The notes below the pieces were generated by a model that worked only from the letters and a program-made list of their open reading frames with translations, was not told where the DNA came from and did no database searches. 64,000 nucleotides of DNA from Vagococcus fluvialis bH819 (GTDB taxonomy: Bacteria; Bacillota; Bacilli; Lactobacillales; Vagococcaceae). The DNA is taken from assembly GCF_900163795.1 (NCBI RefSeq), contig NZ_FWFD01000003.1:124001-188000 (forward strand). The letters are read 5' to 3'. Each line of letters begins with the position of its first letter. The stretch's first letter is position 1. The translations under genes were made by a program, and so were the position numbers. This document shows, one piece after another, positions 47,516 to 57,135 of this stretch.

Positions 47516-48496
47516 TTATGTTCGATTTACAATTGTTTTTCGTTTTATTATTTTTGTTGTTAGTTTTTTTTCAGCTATATTTTCCTCATTCAATTGATTA
47601 TATAAATAGATAAACGAATTATAGGCTTGTTTTTCAATCGAGTAATCAACGGTTGTTAAGTGCATCAACTCGCTGATTTCACTATTATCAAATCCTAATA
47701 CACCGATATTTTCTGGTGACTTAAACCCTTTTTCTTCAATTCTAGATATGAATTGAGCGGCTATGTAATCAGAATAAAAAGCTAGAACATCCGGTTTACT
47801 CTTACTGTCAATCCACTTTTCTCCGATTAATTTGCCATCATCATATAAAGAAGATTCTTGAATCAACCACTCATCATCTAATTTAAGTCCTTTATTTTGA
47901 TGAAATTCATGAAGTGCTTTTAGCCGCGCTTTAGTATTTAAATTTTGTGAATTGCCAAGTACATGACCAAACTGACGATAACCTTGATTATACAAATAAT
48001 TAAGAGCTTTTAAATATCCTTCATAGTGATCAAAATAAGAAGAGTAAATCCAATCTTCCTCAATTCGGTTCCAAGTTGAAATTGGTCCATATTGACTAAA
48101 TTTTTTTATAACTTCCCACTCATTAGTTCTTGTCAAAATAAAAATTCCATCAATTTGTTTAAATTTCATTTGATTCAACGCCTCAATCTCCTTTTGTTTA
48201 TCCTCACTTGTTAAGTATAGATTGACAAAATAACCATATTTTTTAGCAGTCTCCATAAAAACTTGTAAAAATTTTCCCATTGTATTCATATAGCTAGGTG
48301 CTATAAATCCGATTGTTTTTGTCACACCTGATTGAAATTGTCTAGCTAAAATATTGGGAATATAGCCAATTTCCTCCATTGCGCTTAAAACTTTTTTTCG
48401 ACTTTCTTTACTAACATAACCATTATCTGTTAACACTCTTGAAACGGTTGATTTTGATACTCCAGCAGTTTTTGCGACATCAATAATTGTTGGCAT
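47516..48496 (-). CDS. LacI-family sugar-responsive repressor
   Basis: 326 aa from ATG 48496 (AGGAC upstream; the frame runs on to 48547 but those codons cover the promoter). The LacI DNA-binding head, TIIDVAKTAGVSKSTVSRVLTDNGYVS, is at residues 3-30, with the hinge helix ILARQF. The ligand domain follows (TIGFIAPSYMNTMG, NIGVLGFDNSEISELMHLTTVDYS). It is divergent from a GH4 phospho-glycosidase gene and probably controls it through the palindrome at 48547-48560. Confidence 0.9.
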   Translation of the reverse strand: MPTIIDVAKTAGVSKSTVSRVLTDNGYVSKESRKKVLSAMEEIGYIPNILARQFQSGVTKTIGFIAPSYMNTMGKFLQVFMETAKKYGYFVNLYLTSEDKQKEIEALNQMKFKQIDGIFILTRTNEWEVIKKFSQYGPISTWNRIEEDWIYSSYFDHYEGYLKALNYLYNQGYRQFGHVLGNSQNLNTKARLKALHEFHQNKGLKLDDEWLIQESSLYDDGKLIGEKWIDSKSKPDVLAFYSDYIAAQFISRIEEKGFKSPENIGVLGFDNSEISELMHLTTVDYSIEKQAYNSFIYLYNQLNEENIAEKKLTTKIIKRKTIVNRT

Positions 48497-48540
48497 TTTA
48501 ATCTGTCCTTTTTTTATTTTAATTTTAGCATAAATAATGC

Positions 48541-48590
48541 TTGACATGGGAACATTCCCACAAAGTATCCTAAATTTGTAAGCGAATTAA
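48541..48590. promoter_or_regulatory. GH4 gene promoter with LacI-type operator and cre-like site
   Basis: TTGACA (48541-48546) is followed at 17 bases by a weak -10 (AGTATC). The spacer contains TGGGAA-CA-TTCCCA (48547-48560), a perfect six-base inverted repeat of operator type placed where bound repressor would block RNA polymerase. TTGTAAGCGAATTAA (48576-48590) resembles cre with one or two mismatches. Confidence 0.6.
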
Positions 48591-48613
48591 TTATTAATTT
48601 TAGGAGGAAAAAC

Positions 48614-50008
48614 ATGAGTAGAGATGCTTTGAAAATCGTAACTATTGGTGGCGGTTCTAGTTATACACCAGAATTAATTGAAGGATATATTAAAAGACAG
48701 GATCAATTGCCGATTAAAGAAATTTGGCTAGTTGATATTGAAGAAGGCAAAGAAAAATTAGAAATTGTTGGCGAAATGGCAAAAAGAATGGTCAAGGCAG
48801 CAGGTCTTGATTGGCGTGTTTATTTAACATTAGATCGTCAGGAAGCTCTAAAAGATGCTGATTTTGTTTCCACACAATTTAGAGTTGGCCTTTTAGAAGC
48901 ACGTGTTAAAGATGAGAGAATTCCCTTGTCACATGGTGTTTTAGGACAAGAAACAAACGGGGCTGGAGGCATTTTTAAAGCTCTACGAACAATCCCTGTC
49001 ATTTTAAGCATCATCGAAGACATGAAAGAATTATGTCCTGACGCTTGGTTAGTTAACTTTACCAATCCGGCAGGCATGGTGACAGAAGCAGCTATCAAAC
49101 ATGGTGGTTGGGCAAAAACAGCCGGTCTTTGTAATGTGCCAATTGGACATAGAAAACAAGCCGCTGAAAAATTAAATGTTCCAGAAGAAGATTTATTCTT
49201 CAAGTTTGCTGGAATTAATCATTTCCATTGGCACCGTGTTTGGGATAAAGCCGGCAATGAACGCACTGACGAATTAATTGATTTAATTTATGGTCCACAG
49301 AATGAGCAAGAAAGTCATCTTAAAAATATTTGGGATGCTCCTTTCCACTATGAACAACTAAAAGATCTAGGATTACTACCTTGTGGCTACCATCGTTATT
49401 ACTACATTGAAGATGAGATGCTACAACACTCTGTCGAAGAATTCAAGCGTGGTGAAACTCGTGCACAAGTTGTTAAAGAAACTGAAGCTAAACTTTTCGA
49501 TCTTTATAAAGACCCAAATCTAGACTATAAACCAAAAGAATTAGAACAACGTGGCGGCACTCACTATAGTGATGCTGCATGTGAGTTAATTGCTTCGATT
49601 TTCAATGATAAGAGAACTGATATGGTTGTATCTACTCAAAATAATGGTACTATTACTGATTTACCTTACGATTGTGTCGTTGAGGTTTCAGGACCTGTCA
49701 CTTCTCATGGCCACGAACCTTATAATTGGGGTAGCTTTCCACCTGCTGCTCGTGGCGTTATTCAAAACATGAAAGGTATGGAAGAAACGGTTATTAAAGC
49801 AGCGATTACAGGTAGTTACGGGGCTGCATTACATGCGTTTACTGTGAATCCTTTAATCCCTGGTGGAACAATGGCTAAAACTATTCTTGATGAATTATTG
49901 ATTGCTCACAAAGATCATCTGCCACAATTTAAAGAGAGTATTGAAAAAATTGAAGCAACACAACCAGAAACTGTGGCTTATGTTACTGAGTTAATGAAAA
50001 CAAACTAA
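48614..50008 (+). CDS. GH4 6-phospho-beta-glucosidase
   Basis: A 464-aa NAD- and metal-dependent glycosidase of family GH4. Seen: the Rossmann motif IVTIGGGSSYTPELIEG at residues 8-24, NFTNP at 148-152, the metal cysteine C173 in GLCNVPIG (form seen in phospho-beta-glucosidases such as LicH/CelF) and INHFHWH at 201. It hydrolyses PTS-imported phosphorylated beta-glucosides in the cytoplasm. No PTS genes are adjacent, so the importer must be elsewhere. AGGAGG precedes ATG 48614. Confidence 0.9.
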   Translation: MSRDALKIVTIGGGSSYTPELIEGYIKRQDQLPIKEIWLVDIEEGKEKLEIVGEMAKRMVKAAGLDWRVYLTLDRQEALKDADFVSTQFRVGLLEARVKDERIPLSHGVLGQETNGAGGIFKALRTIPVILSIIEDMKELCPDAWLVNFTNPAGMVTEAAIKHGGWAKTAGLCNVPIGHRKQAAEKLNVPEEDLFFKFAGINHFHWHRVWDKAGNERTDELIDLIYGPQNEQESHLKNIWDAPFHYEQLKDLGLLPCGYHRYYYIEDEMLQHSVEEFKRGETRAQVVKETEAKLFDLYKDPNLDYKPKELEQRGGTHYSDAACELIASIFNDKRTDMVVSTQNNGTITDLPYDCVVEVSGPVTSHGHEPYNWGSFPPAARGVIQNMKGMEETVIKAAITGSYGAALHAFTVNPLIPGGTMAKTILDELLIAHKDHLPQFKESIEKIEATQPETVAYVTELMKTN

Positions 50009-50038
50009 GCTTATTGTGATGAAAAAGACCTCCACTCT

Positions 50039-50081
50039 AAAAAAGTGAAGAAAGACCAATTAGTCTTTCTTCACTTTTTTT
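50039..50081. terminator. Bidirectional terminator between GH4 gene and APC permease
   Basis: Perfect arms AAAGTGAAGAAAGAC/GTCTTTCTTCACTTT with a six-base loop and T-run. The right arm contains the last codons of the permease (VKKD). Confidence 0.85.
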
Positions 50082-51382
50082 GCTTGAATTAGATAGATTG
50101 GAACTCCTAGTAAAGTAATACCTATTCCTATAATAGCTAGCTTAAACTGGGTAATAATCGTTACCGCTAAGATAAAAACACCACCTACAATCGCTATAAT
50201 CGGAATAACAGGATAAATAGGTACCTTGTAGGGACGGTTAAGTTCTGGTTCTCTTTTTCTCAAAATAAAAACTGCTACAAAAATCATGACACTAAAAATC
50301 CAAATGACAAATACCAACATGTCTGTTAACAAATCAAACGATCCTAAAGACATCATAATCATAGCGATTCCCACTTGTAAAAGTGCTGCTATATAAGGAA
50401 TTTTTGTGTGTTTTGATAATTTTTTCAAATACTTACTTCCTATAAGAAGTTCTTCTTCTGCTAAAGCATAGGGTACTCTAATACCTGTCATTGTGTAGCC
50501 GTTTAGAGCACCATAAACAGAAAGTAAAATACCGATGGTTACTAATTTACCACCAAAGTCCCCAAAAAGTTTATTAGCAACATCACTGGCAGCATTCACA
50601 TTTCCAACAATTGATTCAAAAGGTAACGTTTTTAAAAATACAAAATTAATCACAACATACACACAAGTTATAAAAAAAAGACCTGAAAAAATTGCTTTAG
50701 GTAAGTCTCTCTCCGGATTCTTCATCTCTCCAGCAACAGCTCCAACACCTAACCAACCATCATAAGCAAACAAGGTCGCAAATAATGCGCCACTGAATTG
50801 ACTCATGAAACTGTGATTACCACTTGTTTGAGGAATCAATGAAATAGTTTCCCCACTCCCTTTAAACAATCCGACAACAATAATTAATAAAATGGGAATA
50901 AGTTTTAGAACCAAAGAAATTGATTGAAACCTTGAGGCAACTTTTGTTCCTAATAAGTTAATACATGTAACTGAAAAACCAACAACCATAGCGATTGGTA
51001 GTAAGTATCCCACCTTTAGTTGGAATAAATTAATTAATTGCGTACTAAATATAATCGATAGGGCCGCAATATTAGCTGGAAAATAAATCATCATCTGTGC
51101 CCAACCCAATAAGAATCCCCATAATTTTCCATAAGTATATTCAATATATTTAACTGCTCCACCAGTTTTAGGAATAGCTGTTGCCAACTCTGCACTTGTA
51201 AGACCTGCACATAAAGTAAGTATCCCACCAAGAGCCCAAGCCAGTAATGTCATGCCTGGCGATCCAGCTTCTTTTGTAACGGTTGCAACTTTAAAGAATA
51301 CGCCCGCACCAATTACAGTCCCCATAACAGTTGAAAACGCACCTAATAGCGAAATTTCTTTTTTTAACTTTTCTTGTCCCAT
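50060..51382 (-). CDS. APC-family amino-acid permease
   Basis: A 440-aa, 12-helix transporter. It begins EISLLGAFSTVMGTVIGAGVFFKVATVTKEAGSPG (APC signature), with YDGWLGVGAVAGEMKNPERDLPKAI in the loop before helix 7. It resembles the LAT-type exchangers for serine/threonine or larger neutral amino acids, but substrate cannot be assigned. GGAGGAG precedes ATG 51382. No coupled enzyme gene is adjacent. Confidence 0.85.
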   Translation of the reverse strand: MGQEKLKKEISLLGAFSTVMGTVIGAGVFFKVATVTKEAGSPGMTLLAWALGGILTLCAGLTSAELATAIPKTGGAVKYIEYTYGKLWGFLLGWAQMMIYFPANIAALSIIFSTQLINLFQLKVGYLLPIAMVVGFSVTCINLLGTKVASRFQSISLVLKLIPILLIIVVGLFKGSGETISLIPQTSGNHSFMSQFSGALFATLFAYDGWLGVGAVAGEMKNPERDLPKAIFSGLFFITCVYVVINFVFLKTLPFESIVGNVNAASDVANKLFGDFGGKLVTIGILLSVYGALNGYTMTGIRVPYALAEEELLIGSKYLKKLSKHTKIPYIAALLQVGIAMIMMSLGSFDLLTDMLVFVIWIFSVMIFVAVFILRKREPELNRPYKVPIYPVIPIIAIVGGVFILAVTIITQFKLAIIGIGITLLGVPIYLIQAKKVKKD

Positions 51383-51490
51383 TGTTTCTCCTCCTAAACC
51401 TTTATCTAACTTTCACATACTCTAATTATTATTGTAAAATAATAACATTAAGACGAAGAGAACTCTCTTCGCCTTAATAGTAATATTTAA

Positions 51491-52204
51491 TTAGGTTTTT
51501 CTTCGTCTAGCAAACTCTACAAATCTAAATTTATCCAAACGATGGAGGGACTCTGTGTACTCAAAGCATCTTGTATCTTCTAAATAAACTAAACTCTTAA
51601 CAGCTACGACATGCTGATCTCCATGCAAATCCATTAAATCTCGAATCTCTTTAGTAACTGGTTCTACTGATATTTCTTTTTGAGCATAAGCAATGGTCAA
51701 ATCAAGTTCTTCCTCAAAATACTTATAAATCGATTCTTCTGCTTTTTCTTTTGGTAACTCTTCAATAATCTCACTCAGTAGGAAGTCTTTATCTAAAATG
51801 ACGACCTCTCCATCAATCTTTCTTTGTCTGACTACTTTCCAAATCTCAGACGCTACGGGCCATTCTGTTAATTTACTTAGCTCTTTAGATGTTGCTATTT
51901 TTTTTAATTCCACAACAATAGTTTCACTTGGTATACGCTGATTATCCTGTAACTCTTTATAACTGGTTAAACCTGATATCGGAAAGTCAAAACGATTCAT
52001 ATCCAATACAATGGAACCTTTTCCTTGCTTTTTATGAATATAACCAGCATTTGTTAATAAGTTTAAAGCTTTTCTAATCGTTTCTCTTGAAACACCATAC
52101 ATTTTTATTAACTGATTCTCACTAGGTAATAAAGTATGGGCCGGGTATTCATTGTTTAATATTTTTTCTTCTAAATCTAGAAAAATTTCTTTAAATTTGT
52201 TCAT
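51491..52204 (-). CDS. treR: GntR/UTRA-family trehalose operon repressor
   Basis: A 237-aa regulator. Residues about 1-70 hold the GntR winged helix (LPSENQLIKMYGVSRETIRKALNLLTNAGYIHKKQGKGSIV) and the rest a UTRA ligand domain (VVRQRKIDGEVVILDKDFLLSEII). Its place beside a GH65 phosphorylase and a TreB-type PTS, and two TreR-like operators in their shared promoter region, support trehalose 6-phosphate as effector (inference from family). GAGGAGC precedes ATG 52204. Confidence 0.88.
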   Translation of the reverse strand: MNKFKEIFLDLEEKILNNEYPAHTLLPSENQLIKMYGVSRETIRKALNLLTNAGYIHKKQGKGSIVLDMNRFDFPISGLTSYKELQDNQRIPSETIVVELKKIATSKELSKLTEWPVASEIWKVVRQRKIDGEVVILDKDFLLSEIIEELPKEKAEESIYKYFEEELDLTIAYAQKEISVEPVTKEIRDLMDLHGDQHVVAVKSLVYLEDTRCFEYTESLHRLDKFRFVEFARRRKT

Positions 52205-52269
52205 ACAGTCGCTCCTCTATCACTTATTATAAAGGCGAGCTTCTTGATATGCAATCTGAAAAAAAGAAA

Positions 52270-54861
52270 TTAATAGTTAATCACATTATTTTCCTTTGCT
52301 TTTAAAGACACACATTCGGAACCAATCATAACTGAACAGTCTTTATTCACATAAATAACTATTGTGTTTTTAGTTACAGTAACTTTAAAATGAATTAATT
52401 GTTTACTAAAGGTAAAACTTAACTCTGACCATTGTTCTGGTAAATGCGGATTTAATTTAATCAAATCTCCTCGTATATCAAGACCAGCAAATGCAGATAA
52501 TGTGATATGCAACGTTGAAGCCATGACGCCAGTATGAATTCCTTCAGCTGTTGTTCCACCCTGAATATCTCGATAATCTGAATAAAGAGCCTCTTGATAG
52601 AGTTTCCACGCTAATTCACGATCATCTACCATTTCAGCTAACTGGGAATGAACTACTCTAGATAACGTTGAGCCATGGGATGTCCGATTTAAATAATACA
52701 ATAGGTTCTTTTCTACATAGTCTTCTGGTAAATGATAGTTTAGAGTCGTCAATAATTCAGTCACTTTCTCTTTTGGAAAATTATAGAAAATCATCAAACT
52801 ATCCGCTTGTTTAGCCACCTTGTAATCATCTGGCGATTTTCCTTCAGCATTCAAAATACGATCCATTCTGTAAACATTTCCGTATTTATTTTGATAATAA
52901 TCCCAGTCAATTTCTTTCAAATTGAAATAACCTTCAAATTGAGCAATAACTCCAGCTTCATTAATATCTAGTTTTAATTTTTTTTGAATATTATTAATTG
53001 TTTCAAAATCAAGATTCACAGCTGTAAGACTCTCTTTTTTTACTATCGGCATGATACCTAGTAACCAAGTTACCATCAAGTTAGTATAGGCATTATTATC
53101 TAATCCACCTTCTTTGCTGCCAGAATATGCTTCATGAAATTCATCCGGACCCATAACACCTTTGATTGAATAGCGATCTTTCTTTTCATCATAGGTTGTC
53201 AATGATAACCAAAATTTAGTTATTTCTGTTAACATTTCTGTACCATAATTATTTAAAAAATCCTGATCTTTCGTGTATTGATAGTATGACCACACATTAT
53301 AGGCAATCGCTAATGAAACATGGCGTTGTCTGCGACTATGGTCTTCTTTCCATTCTCCGCTTAACGGATTAAGATGTAATTTTTGTGATTGCTCTCTTCC
53401 ATCTAATCCTGATTGCCACGGGTACATTGCTCCTAAATGGCCCTCTTCTTTCGCTAATTGTTTTGCCATCTCTAAACGGTCATAACGATACATTAATAAT
53501 TGTTTCGCTGTTTCCGGAAAATGAATGATATAAAAGGGTAGCATGAATAATTCATCCCAAAAAATATGACCACGATAAGCTTCACCATGTAATCCTCTAG
53601 CTGTAATAGAAGCATCTAAGTCTTTATTACCATTTGGCGAAGCTGAACTTAACATATGATAAGTATGAAGGTTTAGCATTTTTTGCGACATCAAATCACC
53701 AGTAACTTTAATGGCCGCTTCTTCCCACAATTTTTCCCATTCTTTTTCTGATTCCAAAAGTAAATTAGTATATTTGGGAAACTCATTTAAAGCTTTATCT
53801 TCGGTTTGATTTTTGGTCATAAAAACGATTTTTTCAACAGTCAACCATTTATCTGCTTCAGCAGTTATCGTAACTTGTTGTTTTATTTTTTTATCTAATA
53901 TTTGATTATCTAGTTTATTTAAATTAATGTCTTGGCTTAATAAACGACTTTCTTGGTACACTTCAATATTAGATTGATTGGTTCTAACTAAAAGAGACGC
54001 TTTAGCACCCTCTACTTTTTTATCTATGACTGTTAAATGGTGATTCGTTAACTTACGGTAGCGTTCCACATTATAATTATTAACATCCCCATCTAATTCT
54101 GAAACAAATTGAATGTCACTAACTAACCTATCTAATTTAAAGGAATACTGAATACCATAATAATTTCTTTGTGACATACTTGCCATCTTATTTACGCAAA
54201 TAGAAAGTAGCGCCCCATTTTTTAGCATTATCTCACTATTAATTGTTAGCTCACCTGTTTTTAAATTTAGTGTGCGTTTAATTGAATTTAAATCATTATC
54301 TTCGATCGTAATTACTTCACCATCAATAATTAAATACATTTTTTGACCATTAGGAAGATTTACAAAATCTTCATTTTCAATTGTTGTATTGTCCACCAGT
54401 GATTCAGCAGTATTATAAACACTTGCCACATATGTTCCAGGATAATTACTATCTGAAATTAACATCTCAGGACTAGTTCCTCTTAAGCCAAGATAACCAT
54501 TTCCAACCGTTAATAAAGATTCGATTGAATACTCTTGTTTTCCTTTTGGATAGTCAAAATAAGTTAATTCAAAAGGATATGATTCTCGTTTATTTTGAAT
54601 CTGTTTTTTCAAATCTTTAGTTTCATCATTTAAAACGACTGGTATATTTAAATTTTCGGTTAATTTGTAAAGCACCTCAGTTAATTCTTTTTCCTTTAAA
54701 GAGACATTGAAAAAGACAGCACCTTTTATTTTTTTCTTATAAATGATTTGCTTAACTTCTTTTAATTCTTCTTCTGTTGTTAATTGGTCAATAGAAATCA
54801 CTATTTCTTTTGTGTCACTTATAGCATCTGATTTTTGCTCATAAATTTTTAACACGTCCAT
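52270..54861 (-). CDS. trePP: GH65 phosphorylase, probable trehalose 6-phosphate phosphorylase
   Basis: An 863-aa GH65 enzyme. The GH65 core starts near residue 100 (PFELTYFDYPKGKQEYSIESLLTVGNGYLGLRG). The catalytic glutamate lies in GVMGPDEFHEAYS near residue 570, with the preceding GHIFWDELFMLPFYI and the LNPLSGEWKEDHSRRQRH region also typical. Genetic context (TreR, TreB) points to phosphorolysis of trehalose 6-phosphate to beta-glucose 1-phosphate and glucose 6-phosphate; maltose- or kojibiose-type activity cannot be excluded. About 95 N-terminal residues are outside the usual family span. AGGGGTG precedes ATG 54861. Confidence 0.85.
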   Translation of the reverse strand: MDVLKIYEQKSDAISDTKEIVISIDQLTTEEELKEVKQIIYKKKIKGAVFFNVSLKEKELTEVLYKLTENLNIPVVLNDETKDLKKQIQNKRESYPFELTYFDYPKGKQEYSIESLLTVGNGYLGLRGTSPEMLISDSNYPGTYVASVYNTAESLVDNTTIENEDFVNLPNGQKMYLIIDGEVITIEDNDLNSIKRTLNLKTGELTINSEIMLKNGALLSICVNKMASMSQRNYYGIQYSFKLDRLVSDIQFVSELDGDVNNYNVERYRKLTNHHLTVIDKKVEGAKASLLVRTNQSNIEVYQESRLLSQDINLNKLDNQILDKKIKQQVTITAEADKWLTVEKIVFMTKNQTEDKALNEFPKYTNLLLESEKEWEKLWEEAAIKVTGDLMSQKMLNLHTYHMLSSASPNGNKDLDASITARGLHGEAYRGHIFWDELFMLPFYIIHFPETAKQLLMYRYDRLEMAKQLAKEEGHLGAMYPWQSGLDGREQSQKLHLNPLSGEWKEDHSRRQRHVSLAIAYNVWSYYQYTKDQDFLNNYGTEMLTEITKFWLSLTTYDEKKDRYSIKGVMGPDEFHEAYSGSKEGGLDNNAYTNLMVTWLLGIMPIVKKESLTAVNLDFETINNIQKKLKLDINEAGVIAQFEGYFNLKEIDWDYYQNKYGNVYRMDRILNAEGKSPDDYKVAKQADSLMIFYNFPKEKVTELLTTLNYHLPEDYVEKNLLYYLNRTSHGSTLSRVVHSQLAEMVDDRELAWKLYQEALYSDYRDIQGGTTAEGIHTGVMASTLHITLSAFAGLDIRGDLIKLNPHLPEQWSELSFTFSKQLIHFKVTVTKNTIVIYVNKDCSVMIGSECVSLKAKENNVINY

Positions 54862-54878
54862 AAACACACCCCTTATAC

Positions 54879-54929
54879 TTGTATATACATTTATGAATTT
54901 ATAATAGCAAATAAATGGCGATTTTACAA
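54879..54929 (-). promoter_or_regulatory. trePP promoter and TreR operator 1
   Basis: Minus-strand TTGTAA (54929-54924), 17-base spacer, TATTAT (54906-54901). TTGTATATACAT (54879-54890), very close to the TreR operator TTGTATATACAA known in Bacillus, lies just downstream of the expected start and ahead of the ribosome site. Confidence 0.65.
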
Positions 54930-55010
54930 TTTAAAATTTGTTTTATAAAATAACACTTTTTATAAAACCTTATAAAATAAAGGTTTTCATCAATAAAAAA
55001 ACTTTTTTAT

Positions 55011-55081
55011 ATAAAAACGCTTGCAAAAAATCAGAAAAATAGTTATGATTAATTTGTAAAAACAACTTGGATAGACAAGTT
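55011..55081 (+). promoter_or_regulatory. treB promoter, cre-like site and TreR operator 2
   Basis: TTGCAA (55021-55026), 17-base spacer, TATGAT (55044-55049). A cre-like ATAAAAACGCTTGCA (55011-55025, one mismatch) overlaps the -35. Downstream, AACTTG-N6-CAAGTT (55064-55081) contains TTGGATAGACAA, sharing TTG-N-ATA-N-ACA with operator 1. Confidence 0.65.
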
Positions 55082-55102
55082 AATAAAAAAGGAGTGACAA
55101 AC

Positions 55103-57055
55103 ATGGGAAAGTATCAAAAGGAAGCTCAAGATTTACTTGAATTTATTGGTGGTAAAGAAAATATTGCCGCAGTCAGTCATTGTGCCACTCGTATGCGCTT
55201 TGTTTTAAACGATCCGAGTAAAGCAGATGAAGACAAAATCGATGACATCCCAGTCGTCAAAGGGATGTTCACCAATGCTGGACAATTCCAAGTTATTATT
55301 GGAAACGATGTACCTGTTTTCTTCAATGATTTTTCAGCAGTTTCTGGTATTTCAGGTGTTTCAAAGGACGCTGGAAAAGAAGCAGCTAAACAAAATCTAA
55401 ACGTGATTCAACGGATAGTTTCTGTCCTAGCAGAAGTATTCGCCCCTATTATTCCTGCAATTATTATTGGTGGTTTGATTCTTGGTTTTAGAAATTTAAT
55501 GGATGGTGTTCCAATTAGTGCTTTTGGTGGTCAAACGATTATTGAGCATTCACAATTTTGGGCAGGTGTTCATGGCTTCTTATGGTTAATTGGTGAAGCT
55601 ATCTTCCATTTCTTACCTGTTGGTATTACTTGGAGTATCGCTAAAAAAATGGGAACCACTCAAATTTTAGGAATTGTGCTAGGGATTACTTTAGTTTCTC
55701 CACAACTTCTAAACGCTTATGGTGTAGCTTCCACTGCAGCTGCTGATATTCCAGTTTGGGACTTTGGTTTTGCACAAGTTCAAATGATTGGCTATCAAGC
55801 ACAAGTTATTCCGGCTATGTTAGCTGGTTTTATGCTAGCTTATCTCGAAATTTTCTTTAGAAAATATGTACCTCAATCAATATCAATGATTTTTGTACCA
55901 TTCCTATCACTAGTGCCTACAGTTTTAGCAGCTCATGTTATCTTAGGTCCAATTGGTTGGGCAATTGGTAGCCAAATTACTAACGTGGTTTCTATGGCTA
56001 TTGACTCAAGTTTTGCATGGTTATTTGGAATTATCTATGGAACATTCTATGCTCCATTAGTTATCACTGGTTTACATCATTTAATGCTAACCATTGATTT
56101 ACAAATGATTGCTGATTTGAAATATACAACACTTTGGCCAATGGTTGCTTTATCAAATATCGCTCAAGGTTCTGCTGTACTTGCGGTGGTTTACTTGCAC
56201 AGAGGAAACAAAAAAGAAGAACAAGTTTCAATTCCTTCTACTATTTCCGCTTACTTAGGCGTTACTGAACCTGCCATGTTTGGGATTAACTTAAAATACT
56301 TATACCCATTCGTTGCTGCAATGATCGGTTCTGGTATTGCTGGATGTTATATCACAGTGATGAACGTTAAAGCAATGGGTGTTGGTATTGGTGGATTACC
56401 TGGTATCATTTCAATCCAAGCTGGTTCTCAACTTCACTTTGCCATTGGAATGCTAATTGTTATCGTGGTTCCATTTGTCCTTACTATCTTCTTTAGACAA
56501 CGTGGTATTTTAAACAAATTAGATCCTGTCGGTGGAGTGGTCGATGCGCCTACGTTGACAGAAGAACCCACTGTTAACTCAGGAACTGTAGAAATTGGAA
56601 CTGAAAGTTTTTACGCTCCTGTAAACGGAACTTGTATTTCAATTACAGAAGTGCCAGACCCAGTATTTTCACAAAAAATGATGGGTGACGGTTTTGCTAT
56701 TAAACCAACAGATACTAACGTTTACTCACCTGTTGAAGGTAAAGTAACTAATATTTTCAATACAAAGCATGCAATCGGTATCACTTCTAATCTAGGGATT
56801 GAAGTTTTGATTCATATGGGATTAGATACAGTTGAACTTGATGGTAAACCTTTTGAGGTTAAGGTTGCTGAAGGTGATAGTGTCACAATGAATACGTTAA
56901 TCGCTACAATGGACCTAGAAGCTGTTACAAGTGCTGGTAAACAAACTGACATTATTGTTGCTTTAACAAACGTTGATAAAGCACCTTTGATGACACTAAA
57001 CAAAACAAATACAGTAACTCATTCTGAATTAATCGGAGCAGCAGATGTACTATAA
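55103..57055 (+). CDS. treB: Trehalose PTS permease, EIIBCA fusion
   Basis: 650 aa from ATG 55103 (AGGAG upstream; the earlier in-frame codons from 55067 overlap operator 2). Order is EIIB, EIIC, EIIA. The EIIB phosphorylation cysteine is C27 in AAVSHCATRMRF. The EIIC membrane domain spans about residues 95-460. The EIIA domain, about 495-650, has its histidine in EVLIHMGLDTVELDG. Trehalose specificity is inferred from similarity of the B/C domains and from TreR and trePP next to it. Fused EIIA means no separate Crr-type partner is required. Confidence 0.9.
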   Translation: MGKYQKEAQDLLEFIGGKENIAAVSHCATRMRFVLNDPSKADEDKIDDIPVVKGMFTNAGQFQVIIGNDVPVFFNDFSAVSGISGVSKDAGKEAAKQNLNVIQRIVSVLAEVFAPIIPAIIIGGLILGFRNLMDGVPISAFGGQTIIEHSQFWAGVHGFLWLIGEAIFHFLPVGITWSIAKKMGTTQILGIVLGITLVSPQLLNAYGVASTAAADIPVWDFGFAQVQMIGYQAQVIPAMLAGFMLAYLEIFFRKYVPQSISMIFVPFLSLVPTVLAAHVILGPIGWAIGSQITNVVSMAIDSSFAWLFGIIYGTFYAPLVITGLHHLMLTIDLQMIADLKYTTLWPMVALSNIAQGSAVLAVVYLHRGNKKEEQVSIPSTISAYLGVTEPAMFGINLKYLYPFVAAMIGSGIAGCYITVMNVKAMGVGIGGLPGIISIQAGSQLHFAIGMLIVIVVPFVLTIFFRQRGILNKLDPVGGVVDAPTLTEEPTVNSGTVEIGTESFYAPVNGTCISITEVPDPVFSQKMMGDGFAIKPTDTNVYSPVEGKVTNIFNTKHAIGITSNLGIEVLIHMGLDTVELDGKPFEVKVAEGDSVTMNTLIATMDLEAVTSAGKQTDIIVALTNVDKAPLMTLNKTNTVTHSELIGAADVL

Positions 57056-57076
57056 AGTCTACCCTACTTCAAAAAT

Positions 57077-57126
57077 AAAAAAAGAGCTACAGCAGACTTT
57101 TCAAAAGTTCTACTGTAGCTCTTTTT
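57077..57126. terminator. Bidirectional terminator between treB and surface-protein gene
   Basis: AAAGAGCTACAG pairs with CTGTAGCTCTTT, with further inner pairing (ACTTTTC/AAAAGTT) and T-runs in both directions. Confidence 0.88.
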
Positions 57127-57135
57127 CTATCTCTC

